Shown: positions 39,908-49,489, counted from the stretch's first letter. The stretch: 64,000 nt of DNA from Bacillota bacterium (GCA_023388055.1 JAEWGW010000025.1:434001-498000); one strand, 5' to 3'. Made by a program: numbers and translations. Notes: a model not told the origin generated them from the letters alone.

Positions 39908-40708
39908 ATGAGTCTTTGGATTGCAATCATTATCGGAATAATCGAGGGTTTGACGGAATTTCTCCCCGTCTCCTCCACAGGTCATATGATCATTGCCGGC
40001 CATGCCATGAATTTCACCGGGGCTAAAGCCGAAAGCTTCGAGGTCATCATCCAGCTGGGTGCCATTCTGGCCATTGCGGTGCTGTATTGGAGGAAGGTGC
40101 TCCGGCTGTTCGGCATCAAGGATAAAAATGCCAAGCAGGTGCAGGGGCCGCAGCTGAACCTGATCCACATTGCCATCGGCATCGTTCCGGCCTTGGGACT
40201 GGCTTATCTGTTCCGGGATTACATCAAGCTTTTGTTTATGCCGGAAACGGTGATTATCAGTTTGGTGGTAGGCGGCATCTTCATGATGGTGGCGGAGAAA
40301 ATCCAGCCTGACGTTACTGCGGATACCATGGATCAGATTACATACAAGCAGGCCTTCTTTATCGGCATCTCCCAAATCCTGTCCCTGTGGCCGGGCTTCT
40401 CCCGCTCCGGGTCCACCATCGCCGGCGGTATGCTGGCAGGCACCAGCCGCGCGGCGGCGGCGGATTTCACCTTTATTATGGCGCTGCCCATTATGACGGC
40501 GGCCTGCGGTTATGAGCTGCTGAAGAGCTATTCGATGATGACCATGGATGACGCGCTGTTTTTTGCGGTGGGTTTTGTGGTGTCCTTTGTCGTGGCGCTG
40601 CTGGCCGTATCGACCTTCATCAAGCTGGTCGGCCGTTTGAAGCTGACGGTTTTCTCCTACTACCGGTTTGTGCTGGCTGCCGTGGTGTTTATTTATTTCA
40701 TTTTTTAA
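39908..40708 (+). CDS. uppP: Undecaprenyl-diphosphate phosphatase
   Basis: A 266-residue membrane protein of the BacA/UppP family that recycles the lipid carrier of wall synthesis and can give bacitracin resistance. Both active-site motifs are present: EGLTEFLPVSSTGHM near residue 14 and PGFSRSGSTIAGG near 160. About eight spans. CAGGAGG precedes ATG. Confidence 0.95.
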   Translation: MSLWIAIIIGIIEGLTEFLPVSSTGHMIIAGHAMNFTGAKAESFEVIIQLGAILAIAVLYWRKVLRLFGIKDKNAKQVQGPQLNLIHIAIGIVPALGLAYLFRDYIKLLFMPETVIISLVVGGIFMMVAEKIQPDVTADTMDQITYKQAFFIGISQILSLWPGFSRSGSTIAGGMLAGTSRAAAADFTFIMALPIMTAACGYELLKSYSMMTMDDALFFAVGFVVSFVVALLAVSTFIKLVGRLKLTVFSYYRFVLAAVVFIYFIF

Positions 40709-40821
40709 ACCGCACTTGAATCCGTTTTTAGATACTCTTGATTTCATGTTGCTCTTTCCAGCAGATTGTTTTACATTACTATCAGACGATGAAGTTTAAT
40801 TGAAGGAACGAGGACATCACG

Positions 40822-41919
40822 ATGCGCTTATTGCCGATCACCGTTTGCAAGCCGGGGATGAAGCTTGGCCGAAATATCTACAACGAGGAAGGCATTACTC
40901 TGCTGGCGGAACATGTGGAGCTGACCGATACCATGCTCCGGCGTTTGTCCATGCATGGGATTGACTTCTTGTACATCGACGACCCGCGGACAGACGATAT
41001 TGCCATCCCTGAGCTGTTAACTGATGAAACCCGGCAGGCCGCCACCAAGGTGATCCGTTCCCACTTCCGAAAGCTGATGGATGATTCCAGCCGCAAGAAG
41101 CCGGCGCAGGTTGGTGCCATGAGCAAGGACTTCCGCCAGATTCTAAGCATGATTATCGATGACCTCAGCCATCAGAAGAATGCGATGATCATGCTGACGG
41201 TGATGCAAATTACGGACCACTATCTTTTCCAGCATTCCATGAATGTCTGTATCTACGCCACCCTGCTGGGGATGGCCAACGGCTATAACCGGGACCAGCT
41301 CCAGACGATGGGGTTAGGTGCTCTCCTGCATGACATCGGCAAGACCAAGATTGACCTGAGTATTCTCAAAAAGCCGGGCCGGCTGTCGGATCAGGAATTT
41401 GAGAGTATGAAGCAGCATGCGGTTCTGGGCTTCCAGATGCTAAAGGATGAGCCTAATATTCCCCTTCTGTCCGCCCACTGTGCCCTGCAGCATCATGAAC
41501 GTCTGGACGGCAGCGGCTATCCCCGCTCGCTTAAGGGCTACGAGATTCTGGAATATGCCAAGTGGATCGGTCTGGTAGATGCTTATGATGCGATGACCAC
41601 CCACCGGGTCTACCGCAACGCCATGCTCCCCCATCAGGTGATGGAGATTCTCTATACGGAAGCAGGGGTCAAGTTTGACCTGGATAAGGTGGAGCTGTTC
41701 CGGGACAAGGTGGCCATCTATCCCTTGGGAGTTTCCGTGAAGCTGAATACCGGAGAATCCGGTGTGGTGGTGGATCTGAATGCGGCGTACCCCCACCGCC
41801 CGATTATCCGCATCCTCAAGAATGAAGGCGGCGAGGAGCTTCCGGCACCGCATGAAGTGGATTTGTCCAAAAAACTGACTTTGATGATTGAGACTGTCAA
41901 TGATGCGGAATCCTTTTGA
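40822..41919 (+). CDS. HD-GYP domain protein 2
   Basis: A 365-residue cyclic di-GMP phosphodiesterase candidate. An N-terminal DUF3391-like region (PITVCKPGMKLGRNIYNEEG) precedes the HD-GYP core: LLHDIGKTKIDLS and QHHERLDGSGYP, both complete. The C-terminal VYPLGVSVKLNTGESGVVVD-like tail is typical of Gram-positive HD-GYP proteins. It is the second such gene within 5 kb of the first and on the opposite strand. Confidence 0.9.
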   Translation: MRLLPITVCKPGMKLGRNIYNEEGITLLAEHVELTDTMLRRLSMHGIDFLYIDDPRTDDIAIPELLTDETRQAATKVIRSHFRKLMDDSSRKKPAQVGAMSKDFRQILSMIIDDLSHQKNAMIMLTVMQITDHYLFQHSMNVCIYATLLGMANGYNRDQLQTMGLGALLHDIGKTKIDLSILKKPGRLSDQEFESMKQHAVLGFQMLKDEPNIPLLSAHCALQHHERLDGSGYPRSLKGYEILEYAKWIGLVDAYDAMTTHRVYRNAMLPHQVMEILYTEAGVKFDLDKVELFRDKVAIYPLGVSVKLNTGESGVVVDLNAAYPHRPIIRILKNEGGEELPAPHEVDLSKKLTLMIETVNDAESF

Positions 41920-41930
41920 GCGGCGGCTGA

Positions 41931-42015
41931 TAGAAGCCGGCAGGCCCAAGGAGCGGCGGGGAAATGAGCGGTATTCATTCCTCCTGTTCCGAAAAAAGCC
42001 TGCCGGCTTTCTTGT
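41931..42015 (+). terminator. Long terminator hairpin after HD-GYP 2
   Basis: GAAGCCGGCAGGC and GCCTGCCGGCTTTC pair at the base of a long structure with a 55-base interior, followed by TTGTG. Confidence 0.6.
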
Positions 42016-42094
42016 GTTTGGGGTTTCCTTTAGAATCATTATTGAGTAAAATGGATAATAGAGTCGGATAGAGTCGGTATAAGGAGAGTGTACA

Positions 42095-43237
42095 ATGATC
42101 GAGCTAGACCGGAATACAGCGGTGCCGGAGATTTGTCCTGACTACGATCCATGGGACCCCATTAACAGTCTGATGCGCTATGGCAGGCATACGCTGACCA
42201 GTGTGGAGGTAACCGTCTCGCATTTGTGCAATATGCGTTGTGAGCATTGCGCCGTGGGGGATAGCCTTGTGACAAAAGAAGGGGATATGCTGCCGCTTGA
42301 CCGTCTCTTGCACCGGTTGGAAGAGATCAGCCACTTGGAAACCATCAGCATCACCGGCGGGGAGCCGGCATTCCGGAGAGATACGGTGCGCAATGTCATT
42401 ATTCCGCTTCTGCGTTATGCCAAGCAGCGGGGGCTCCGTTCCCAGTTAAACTCCAATATTACCATGGACCTGGAACGTTATGAAGAGATTGCGCCTTATC
42501 TGGACGTGCTCCACATTTCCCATAATTATACCAGTGCCGAGGAATTCCGCGAGATCGGGTTTGCCCGTGCGGAGAATCCTGGCGGGAATGGCTCCGCCGC
42601 CAGGCTGTACGAGCAGATGATGAACAATGCCCGTGCCTTGGCCCGGGGAGGTTTGTTCGTTTCCGCTGAAAGCATGATCAATTACCGCACCCATGAGAAG
42701 CTGCCGGATATCCACCGGCTTATAGTGGAGATGGGCTGCAAGCGCCATGAGGTCCATCCTATGTACCCCAGTGCGTTTGCACGGCATCTGCCGGTGCTGG
42801 GGTTAGATGAGCTCCGGCAGGCTATCCACCGGCTGCTGGACACCAGAGACCCGTCCGTATGGATGCTGTTCGGCACCCTTCCTTTCTTTGCCTGCACGAA
42901 CAGTGAGGAGGACCGGCGACTGCTGGAGCGTCTGAAGGCCGCGCCTCTGGTCACCGTCCGCAATGACCCGGATGGCCGGAACCGCCTGAATGTCAGTCTG
43001 TTCGACGGGAATGTGCATGTGACCGATTTTGCGGATTTTCCGCCGTTGGGGAATATCAAGCAGGACCGTCTGGAGGATGTATTCGGGACCTGGCTGGACC
43101 ATCCCCTCTCCCGCACGGTAAGCTGCCATTGCCCCACGGCCTCCTGCTGCGGTCCCAATCTGCTGGTGAAGGATACGTACTACCGCAATGAGGACTTCAC
43201 CCGCCGTAAGGCGCCGGGGGAAGCCTCCAGAAGCTAA
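42095..43237 (+). CDS. yfkAB: Radical SAM protein, YfkAB type
   Basis: A 380-residue radical SAM protein. The [4Fe-4S] motif is in SHLCNMRCEHCAVGD (about residue 45) with SITGGEPAFRR following. C-terminal cysteines (CHCPTASCC) suggest an auxiliary cluster. In Bacillus the product is encoded as YfkA/YfkB; the reaction is unknown. AAGGAGAG precedes ATG. It has its own upstream region. Confidence 0.85.
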   Translation: MIELDRNTAVPEICPDYDPWDPINSLMRYGRHTLTSVEVTVSHLCNMRCEHCAVGDSLVTKEGDMLPLDRLLHRLEEISHLETISITGGEPAFRRDTVRNVIIPLLRYAKQRGLRSQLNSNITMDLERYEEIAPYLDVLHISHNYTSAEEFREIGFARAENPGGNGSAARLYEQMMNNARALARGGLFVSAESMINYRTHEKLPDIHRLIVEMGCKRHEVHPMYPSAFARHLPVLGLDELRQAIHRLLDTRDPSVWMLFGTLPFFACTNSEEDRRLLERLKAAPLVTVRNDPDGRNRLNVSLFDGNVHVTDFADFPPLGNIKQDRLEDVFGTWLDHPLSRTVSCHCPTASCCGPNLLVKDTYYRNEDFTRRKAPGEASRS

Positions 43238-43280
43238 CCCAGTCTGCCGCGTATAGTCCCGGTCGGGTGGGTGGCAGGCC

Positions 43281-43440
43281 TATCCGCAGAAGCGGGAAAG
43301 ACCGGGGGAGCGAGTCTGCAGAAGCCGGTAAGATCATGATAGCGAGTCTGCAGAAGCAGAAAGGTCATGATAGCGCGTCTGAAGAAGCCGGTAAAGAGTG
43401 TAACGGTGCACCTGAAGAAGCGGGTAAGATCATGATAGCG
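43281..43440. repeat. Tandem repeat of about 32 bp, five units
   Basis: Five units of the form GTCTGCAGAAGCCGGTAAGA with the tail TCATGATAGCG, diverging at both ends. No open frame with a ribosome site. It directly abuts quad repeat D1. Confidence 0.8.
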
Positions 43441-43444
43441 CACC

Positions 43445-43618
43445 ACAAATGTATGCTATTGGCGTAAAACTGATGAAAATCACCAAATAGCGTACAACAA
43501 ATGTATGCTATTCACGTTATAGCTCCGCCAAATAGGCAAAATGGAGCGAATAGGATACATTTTATGATAGCTATTTGAGAAAATCAGAGGAGAATAGGCA
43601 AATAGCATACATTTTATG
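43445..43618. repeat. Quad repeat D1 (ATGTATGCTATT type)
   Basis: Two forward units ACAAATGTATGCTATT (43445, 43494) face two inverted units AATAGGATACATTTTATG and AATAGCATACATTTTATG (43550s, 43600). The layout matches A, B and C, with a different head but the same inward CTATT box. Confidence 0.8.
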
Positions 43619-43692
43619 GCGCTTACATCAGCCTGGCATGCTGGGAACTATCCCGGTACTAACCAGAGAGTGTCACGGCCTGGACCGTCGGT

Positions 43693-43772
43693 ACTGCCAC
43701 AGCTACCCCGGTCTAACCCGCCAAGGCCAGTACCACAGCTACCCCGGTCTAACCCGCCAAGGCCAGTACCAC
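43693..43772. repeat. 36-bp direct repeat, two copies
   Basis: CTACCCCGGTCTAACCCGCC plus AAGGCCAGTACCAC occurs twice with a 36-base period. The 43240-44100 gap holds only repeats and a terminator, with no supportable gene. Confidence 0.75.
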
Positions 43773-43920
43773 CCCAGGCTGCCCGGCACTGCCGCCCGGT
43801 ACTATCCTCGCCAGCTTGGACTGTCCCGGCCTGCCCGATCTTCTGGCTTATGGCCAGCATTGGGGCAGCCTGTAGGCACATCACACAGACAAAGACGCAA
43901 GCAGTCCTCTCATACGCCAC

Positions 43921-43957
43921 ATAAAAACGGACATGCCTATTGGGAATGTCCGTTTTT
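43921..43957. terminator. Hairpin terminator, both strands
   Basis: AAAACGGACAT and ATGTCCGTTTT form an 11-bp stem with a 10-base loop; T-tracts lie on both sides. Confidence 0.7.
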
Positions 43958-44110
43958 ATGTTCCGTATGCCATGAACATGAGAATAATTCCATTTTACAC
44001 AATTTAATTGGATTTTAATAAATAATTCGATGAAATTCGATAAATATTGAGTTATAATTATTCTCAACTATAGTCTATATGGCCTGAAGCGGGCGGTGAG
44101 GAGAAAAAGG

Positions 44111-45817
44111 ATGAATTTTGCGGGGAAATTAACTTCTGCAGTAGTTGCCGTGTTGCTTTTTGTAGGTGCCGCCATTGCTTTCATCGGCTACGACGTTGCA
44201 TATGACCAAGTGAAGGAAGCCGTCGGGATAGAGCTTGTCGGCTGTGCCAATATTACCACAGGGCTGGTGGACCCGGCCGATGTCGAGAAGCTGGTGAAGG
44301 GAGATACCAGCGGCCTGGCGGATATTGAAACCCGGCTGAACTGGACAGCGGACCATAAGGCCATTTTTAAGGAAGCCTTCCTGCTGGATGTGAACGGCAA
44401 GGTACTGGCCGTGGACAAACGGATGAAGGGGCACGGGATTGAAGCGGGAACGCAGTATTATATGGATGACACAGTGAAGGCCGCCTTCAAGGGAACGGAC
44501 CACAGCAATCATCAAAACATTTATTCGGATGTGTACGAGTTCGGCGGCGAGAAGCTGATGACCGGCTACGGGCCCATCTTCAAGGATCATGATCCCAACA
44601 AGGAAATTATCGCGCTGATGGCCATCAACTTCGATGCCTCCATTATCCAAGAACGGACCATGGATACCGTAGTAGCGCCTGTTATTACAGGCATGATTGC
44701 TCTCTTGGTGGGGGTTGTCCTGATTTACCTGGTTATCCGCCGTATGGTTCGTCCGGTGGTGAAGCTGTCTGCTCACGTAAACCGGATTGCCAATGGGGAT
44801 TTGACAGTCGAGCCCCTGGCTTACAGCAGCAAGGATGAGGTTGGCGTTCTGGTGAATGACATGAACGGCATGACCATTAATTTGCGCAAGCTCATTCAGG
44901 AGGTGAATCAAACCTCCGTGCTTGTGGCCGCTTCCTCCCAGGAGCTGACGGCCAGCGCCGAGCAGACCGGGAAGGCCAGCGAGCAGATTGCGCTGGTATC
45001 CCAGGATCTGGCCGCCGGTGCGGACCGCCAGCTGAAGAGCCTGGAGGAAACGTCGGAGATTATCAACCGGATGTCCCAGGCGGTCCAGCAGATTTCCAGC
45101 AATGCCAATGATGTGACGGCTTCGGCGGCGGATACGGCATTCAAAGCGGAGTCCGGTCTTCATTCCGCCATTACCGCCGAAGAGCAGATGAACGCCATCA
45201 GCTTCAGCATGGATGAGCTGTCGCAGACGGTGCAGGTGCTGGGCGAGCATTCCAAGGAAATCGGCTCCATTGTTGAAGTTATTACGGATATTGCCGGGCA
45301 GACCAATCTGTTGTCCCTGAATGCGGCCATCGAGGCGGCACGGGCTGGGGAGCAGGGCAGAGGCTTTGCTGTAGTGGCCGATTCCATCCGCAAGCTGGCG
45401 GAGCAATCCAGCCGTTCAGCCCAACAGATTACGGGGCTGGTCAGCGTGATCCTCACGCAGATGGACAAGGTGGCCCAAACCGTAACCAGCACCTCCCGGG
45501 AGGTGGTGGAGGGAGCAGGCATGGTGCATTCCGCAGGCGAAGCCTTCGGCACCATCCGGGCCTCGGCTACCGAAACGGCGGAGCGGATCGAACAGGTATC
45601 CCAATCCGTTTCCCACATCTCCGACGGCTCCATGCGGCTGGTGGAATCCGTGAAGCTCCTGTTGACCGTGGCGGACACCACTGCCGAAGGAACCCACAAC
45701 GCTTCCGCTGCCTCTGAGGAGCAGCTGGCAACGATGGAGGAGATTACGGCCTCCGCCAACTACCTGTCCAAGCTGGCCGAGGAGCTGCAGAACCTTATCG
45801 ACCAATTTAAGGTATAA
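44111..45817 (+). CDS. Methyl-accepting chemotaxis protein
   Basis: A 568-residue chemoreceptor. Order: membrane span (about 6-26), outside sensor of about 170 residues resembling a single Cache domain, second span (about 195-217), HAMP (about 218-270) and signalling domain to the end. The hairpin tip is intact (ITDIAGQTNLLSLNAAIEAA, then RAGEQGRGFAVVADSIRKLA). ATG 44111 follows GTGAGGAG at 7 bases. The ligand is not predictable. Confidence 0.92.
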   Translation: MNFAGKLTSAVVAVLLFVGAAIAFIGYDVAYDQVKEAVGIELVGCANITTGLVDPADVEKLVKGDTSGLADIETRLNWTADHKAIFKEAFLLDVNGKVLAVDKRMKGHGIEAGTQYYMDDTVKAAFKGTDHSNHQNIYSDVYEFGGEKLMTGYGPIFKDHDPNKEIIALMAINFDASIIQERTMDTVVAPVITGMIALLVGVVLIYLVIRRMVRPVVKLSAHVNRIANGDLTVEPLAYSSKDEVGVLVNDMNGMTINLRKLIQEVNQTSVLVAASSQELTASAEQTGKASEQIALVSQDLAAGADRQLKSLEETSEIINRMSQAVQQISSNANDVTASAADTAFKAESGLHSAITAEEQMNAISFSMDELSQTVQVLGEHSKEIGSIVEVITDIAGQTNLLSLNAAIEAARAGEQGRGFAVVADSIRKLAEQSSRSAQQITGLVSVILTQMDKVAQTVTSTSREVVEGAGMVHSAGEAFGTIRASATETAERIEQVSQSVSHISDGSMRLVESVKLLLTVADTTAEGTHNASAASEEQLATMEEITASANYLSKLAEELQNLIDQFKV

Positions 45818-45859
45818 CAGAACATTAAGGGATAACAGAACAATCACCATCGATGTCAA

Positions 45860-45895
45860 ACAAGCCATCCCGGGCGGGATGGCTTGTTCTGCAGT
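45860..45895. terminator. Terminator between chemoreceptor and cotJC
   Basis: CAAGCCATCC and GGGATGGCTTG pair around CGGGC, with TTCTG on the plus strand. It can serve both convergent genes. Confidence 0.65.
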
Positions 45896-45927
45896 ATGCT
45901 GCCCGAGGAGGGGAACATGCGGGGATA

Positions 45928-46497
45928 TCAGAAAATTTTCTGTGCTTCGCGCTCCGCCTTCAGAATCTCGACGGCTTCCCGGAAGCGCAAGGAATGCACG
46001 ATTTCCCGCTCTCTCAAAAACTTCAAGCTATCCTGAAGATCCACATCATCTGTCAGATCAATCAGCCACTGGTATGTAGCCCGGGCTTTCTCCTCAGCGG
46101 CAATATCCTCATAAAGATCCGCGATGGGATCGCCTTTAGCTTGGATGTAGGCAGCCGTCCAGGGCACACCCGCTGCATTATGATAGAACAGCGCCTTGTC
46201 ATGGTTCACATAATGAGCTCCAAGCCCTGCCGCCTTGAGCTGTTCGGGTGTACAGTCCTTGGTGAGTTTATAGACCATGGTTGCGATCATTTCCAAGTGG
46301 GATAATTCCTCGGTGGAAATATCATTTAACAAGCCGATGATTTTTCCCGGCACCGTATACCGCTGGTTCATATAGCGCAATGCAGCGGCCAGCTCGCCGT
46401 CCGCCCCGCCGTATTGCTCGATTAGGTATTTGGCCATATTAGGGTCGCACTTGCTGACCCGTACAGGATATTGAAGCTTTTTTTCATACACCCACAT
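45928..46497 (-). CDS. cotJC: Spore coat protein CotJC, manganese-catalase-like
   Basis: A 189-residue ferritin-like protein of the CotJC/manganese catalase family, located in the spore coat. Conserved Glu/His metal ligands appear in DISTEELSHLEMI and IAAEEKARATYQWL. AGGAGGAG lies 8 bases before ATG. Third gene of cotJABC, which in Bacillus is made in the mother cell under SigE. Confidence 0.93.
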   Translation of the reverse strand: MWVYEKKLQYPVRVSKCDPNMAKYLIEQYGGADGELAAALRYMNQRYTVPGKIIGLLNDISTEELSHLEMIATMVYKLTKDCTPEQLKAAGLGAHYVNHDKALFYHNAAGVPWTAAYIQAKGDPIADLYEDIAAEEKARATYQWLIDLTDDVDLQDSLKFLREREIVHSLRFREAVEILKAEREAQKIF

Positions 46498-46544
46498 GGA
46501 AATTTCTCCTCCTCTTTAACCATTCTCCTGTACCAGGACCAAGG

Positions 46545-46808
46545 TCACACCTGCCAGGGCCAGGGAGCGTCGTTCCATTGCCACGGGCTGCGGCTGTAGC
46601 TGTGCCCGAAATTCATCAGCGGTCCGTATTTCAGCTCGAATTGCTGGGCAAGCAGTTGCCGCTTTTGCGCCATTTGGTTAAACTGTTGGAGAGCCAAATT
46701 ATCCATGGGATGGGTATCCAGATAAAGATTCAGCTCAACGATCACGAAGTCAATTTCCTGCAGCTCCTTCAGCATGCAGTAATATTCTTCCGGCAGTGGA
46801 TTTTGCAT
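46545..46808 (-). CDS. cotJB: Spore coat protein CotJB
   Basis: An 87-residue coat protein with the family pattern LKELQEIDFVIVELNLYLDT, HP and ALQQFNQ, ending in a Trp-rich tail. ATG 46808 is chosen because AGGAGGTG is 7 bases upstream; an in-frame GTG at 46814 is too close. It lies between cotJA and cotJC. Confidence 0.9.
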   Translation of the reverse strand: MQNPLPEEYYCMLKELQEIDFVIVELNLYLDTHPMDNLALQQFNQMAQKRQLLAQQFELKYGPLMNFGHSYSRSPWQWNDAPWPWQV

Positions 46809-46830
46809 GGACAAACACCTCCTGTTCCTT

Positions 46831-47064
46831 CTATTTGACGGGGGGACCGGGATAAGGCCCGTACAGGGCCGGCCACAGTGTGCCTGCCTTCAGCGCTTCA
46901 CAGGGGCTGAATTGGGGCAGGTTCATAGGCTGGAAGGGAATAAACAGCTGAGGAGGCGTATTGTACGTTTTGACGCACATGGGCGGACAAGGATCACAAG
47001 GACCTACATACGGCTGATACATCCTGAATTGGCAGACCGGATTCATTGGCAGTGCTGCTTTCAC
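46831..47064 (-). CDS. cotJA: Spore coat protein CotJA
   Basis: A 77-residue Pro- and Cys-rich coat protein (YVGPCDPCPPMCVKTYNTPP, then FSPCEALKAGTLWPALYGPY), as expected of CotJA. The start is GTG after GGGGG. First gene of the cotJ operon. A mother-cell promoter is expected upstream (47065-47150), but I could not place one with confidence. Confidence 0.88.
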   Translation of the reverse strand: MKAALPMNPVCQFRMYQPYVGPCDPCPPMCVKTYNTPPQLFIPFQPMNLPQFSPCEALKAGTLWPALYGPYPGPPVK

Positions 47065-47198
47065 AAGGCCAATCCCCCTTACGTTAGAATGAATTCACAG
47101 TTCATTACGCTTATCTATATGTGGCCGTAGGGAAAAACCTGTTAGCCCGTTTCCCTTGGGCCAAGCCAAAATTTTTTTGAGAAGGAAGGCGGTTTATC

Positions 47199-47771
47199 TT
47201 GTCAGATCTGATCGGCCCCAAAACATGCAATGCTTCCCGTTCCGTGCAATCCAGCTATGTGCTCCCTCCGGACACCAATAACCACCAGACCCTGTATGGC
47301 GGCAAGCTAATGACCTATATCGATAATGTGGCAGCCCGTGCAGCCATGCGCCATGCCCGCCGGCCGATTGTGACGGCTTCTACGGATTCCATCGACTTCC
47401 TCCATCCCATCCGGGTGGGGTATGAGGTATGTCTGGAGGCCTTTGTGACCTGGACCCACAAAACCTCCATGGAGGTATTTGTGAAGGTGATTGGAGAGGA
47501 TCTGCTGACCGGGGAGAGGAAGGTATGCGCCACTTCCTTCCTGACCTTCGTGGCATTGGGCGATGACGGGCGGCCTACCGAGGTGGACAAGGTGCTTCCC
47601 GAAACCCCGGAGGAGTTCCAGCTTCACAATTCCGCACCGGCCCGGGCCTCGGCACGCAAGGAGCGGAGACAGGAGAGCAAACGGCTGGCCCAGGTATTCG
47701 GAACCCGTCGTCCCTGGGACCTCCCGACCACCGCCGCGGCAGGACAGATACCTCCGGAACCGGCTGAATAA
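47199..47771 (+). CDS. Hotdog-fold acyl-CoA thioesterase (YkhA-like)
   Basis: A 190-residue thioesterase. The ACOT signature NHQTLYGGKLMTYIDNVAAR (about 29-48) carries the catalytic Asn/Gly/Asp pattern, and TASTDSIDFLHPIRVG follows. Extra basic residues at the C-terminus extend past the usual length. The start is TTG with GAAGGAAGGCGG upstream. Confidence 0.88.
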   Translation: MSDLIGPKTCNASRSVQSSYVLPPDTNNHQTLYGGKLMTYIDNVAARAAMRHARRPIVTASTDSIDFLHPIRVGYEVCLEAFVTWTHKTSMEVFVKVIGEDLLTGERKVCATSFLTFVALGDDGRPTEVDKVLPETPEEFQLHNSAPARASARKERRQESKRLAQVFGTRRPWDLPTTAAAGQIPPEPAE

Positions 47772-47785
47772 TGACTATATAGATG

Positions 47786-47824
47786 AACAACACCCCTAAG
47801 CCATTGTAACGGGGTGTTTTTTTT
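47786..47824 (+). terminator. Terminator of thioesterase gene
   Basis: AACACCCC and GGGGTGTT pair around a 15-base loop and are followed by eight T. Confidence 0.85.
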
Positions 47825-47886
47825 GTTGCGCAATGGATTTTATGGGGGGAATTGCAAATAATACGGATAAAAAAGGGGGTGGGACA

Positions 47887-48678
47887 ATGGATAATTTCGT
47901 GAACAACGCCAATCGGTACCGGCGGTACAAGGCGCATGTGAATATTTTCGGGATTACTCAGCTTCACCTCAAAAGCCCCTATCTGGTAGCCATGTGGTCC
48001 GTCATTTTTCCGGGCTTCGGCCATCTCATTCTATCCAAGTATGTGCGGGGTGTGCTGCTGGTGGCCTGGGAGCTATTTATCAACCAGAGGATCCAGCTGA
48101 ATTTGGCCATGGTGTATTCCTTCACGGGGAGAATGGAGGAAGCCAAGCAGGTGCTGGATACGCGGATTTTGCATTTGTACATTCCGGTATATTTGTTTGC
48201 CATCTGGGACAGCTACCGCACCACTGTGGATATGAACAAAATCTTTATCCTGGCCGAACGGGAAAACGCACCCTTTAACAGCTTCAGCCTGGGGGCGTTG
48301 GAAATCAATTATTTAGACAAAAAAAATCCGCTGGCTGCCATTATGTGCTCGCTGGCCATCCCCAGCGTCGGTCAATTATACAACAACCGGTTTATTCTCG
48401 GATTCTTCAATCTGGTAATGGGCGTTATCCTAATTTACTATTCCCACCTGTATGAAGCGATCCATTTTATGCTTCTGGGCAGGCTGGAGCAATCCATTCA
48501 GGTGCTGGATGCCCAATGGCTTCTGTATTTTCCCTCCTTTTATTTTTTCTCCATCTATGACGCCTATATCAACACGGTAGAGAATAATAAGCTGTTCGAA
48601 TCCGAACAGAGGAACTTCCTGCGCCAGAATTTCCAGCCCAAGGGCTTCCGAATCAGGAAAGGGAACAAGGTGGTGTAA
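47887..48678 (+). CDS. Membrane protein with two TM2-like halves
   Basis: A 263-residue membrane protein made of two related halves. Each has a P-x-x-G-x-L turn between hydrophobic stretches: VIFPGFGHLILSKYVRG near residue 40 and LAIPSVGQLYNNRFILG near 160, recalling TM2-domain hairpins. The function is unknown. AAGGGGGTG precedes ATG 47887. The next gene starts 3 bases after its stop, so they form an operon. Confidence 0.7.
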   Translation: MDNFVNNANRYRRYKAHVNIFGITQLHLKSPYLVAMWSVIFPGFGHLILSKYVRGVLLVAWELFINQRIQLNLAMVYSFTGRMEEAKQVLDTRILHLYIPVYLFAIWDSYRTTVDMNKIFILAERENAPFNSFSLGALEINYLDKKNPLAAIMCSLAIPSVGQLYNNRFILGFFNLVMGVILIYYSHLYEAIHFMLLGRLEQSIQVLDAQWLLYFPSFYFFSIYDAYINTVENNKLFESEQRNFLRQNFQPKGFRIRKGNKVV

Positions 48679-48681
48679 CCG

Positions 48682-49134
48682 ATGCAGATAGTGGCCACAT
48701 TCGAGCATACTGTGTTTTTGGAGATGGCATTGACCCAGCTTAAGGAACGGGGGATTTCCGATCTGTTCGCCCTTCCCCTGGACAACCGGACGGAGGAGCG
48801 GCGTCTGTTGGACACCCTTCATTATTCGGACGGGGCCACCTTAATGGGCAAGGGAATGGTTCTGGCGGCATTGCTCTCCGTTGTGGGTGCCAGTCGCGGC
48901 TTTGAGCTGGAATGGGGGCCGGTGTATTGGGGGCTGATCGGGGCGGCATCGGGTTTTGTGATGGGGGTGATGATTGACGTGTTTATCCATAAGGTGGCCA
49001 AAAAACAGAGGCGGCTGCTGAAGGGCAAACGTTCAGAGGTGATCCTGATTATCAATTGCGTGGAAACGGAAGCGGCCTGGATCGAACCGCTGCTATGGGA
49101 GCATCTTGCGCTGGGGTTAGCCAAAATGGAGTAA
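48682..49134 (+). CDS. Small membrane protein of unknown function
   Basis: A 150-residue protein. The N-terminal 45 residues look like a small alpha-beta domain (VATFEHTVFLEMALTQLKER), then two spans (about 55-73 and 80-100) and a basic cytosolic tail. Gly-rich spans resemble DUF1269-type stress proteins, but the match is weak. It is transcribed with the preceding membrane protein gene. Confidence 0.6.
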   Translation: MQIVATFEHTVFLEMALTQLKERGISDLFALPLDNRTEERRLLDTLHYSDGATLMGKGMVLAALLSVVGASRGFELEWGPVYWGLIGAASGFVMGVMIDVFIHKVAKKQRRLLKGKRSEVILIINCVETEAAWIEPLLWEHLALGLAKME

Positions 49135-49215
49135 GGTTCAAAAAAAAGATGGCCTGAAGGCATTCTTGCACCATCAAGCCACCGGACATTCTCTTATATG
49201 CGGAAGATAATGGGC

Positions 49216-49407
49216 TTACACCGTTTTGATCTCCACAACCTTGCGGGTATACCAATCACCGCTCATCGCCTGTACGGCATCCGGGTTATACCCCTTCAGC
49301 TGTCCGCGGTAATCCACCTGGCCCCATAACGTAATCTCCACCTGACTTTTGTAATGAAGGGCATAATCCAAATCTGCATCGTCTTTTAAAATAATTCCGG
49401 GGCGCAT
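49216..49407 (-). CDS. Small soluble protein of unknown function
   Basis: A 63-residue protein starting MRPGIILKDDADLDYALHYK, beta-rich, with no membrane segment. AAAGGAG lies 9 bases before ATG 49407; a GTG two codons earlier is too close. No family is recognised. It is separate from the ATP-grasp gene upstream on the same strand. Confidence 0.6.
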   Translation of the reverse strand: MRPGIILKDDADLDYALHYKSQVEITLWGQVDYRGQLKGYNPDAVQAMSGDWYTRKVVEIKTV

Positions 49408-49489
49408 ACACACTCTCCTTTTGGGTTTGATTTAATGTAGACACCGCAAGGCGGGCATTGGTTACTCCGTTCACGAATCTTTCATAATT

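Noticed and set aside
43575..44018. Open frames crossing the 36-bp repeats and terminator
   Set aside because: They run through repeats and a hairpin terminator with no start signal.
44019..44043. Possible SigD promoter before the chemoreceptor (TAAA ... CGATAA)
   Set aside because: The spacing is about two bases short of the usual pattern, and the AT-rich context makes chance matches likely.
47065..47198. SigE promoter of cotJ
   Set aside because: CATATAGAT-like matches exist, but I could not find a convincing -35 at the right distance.
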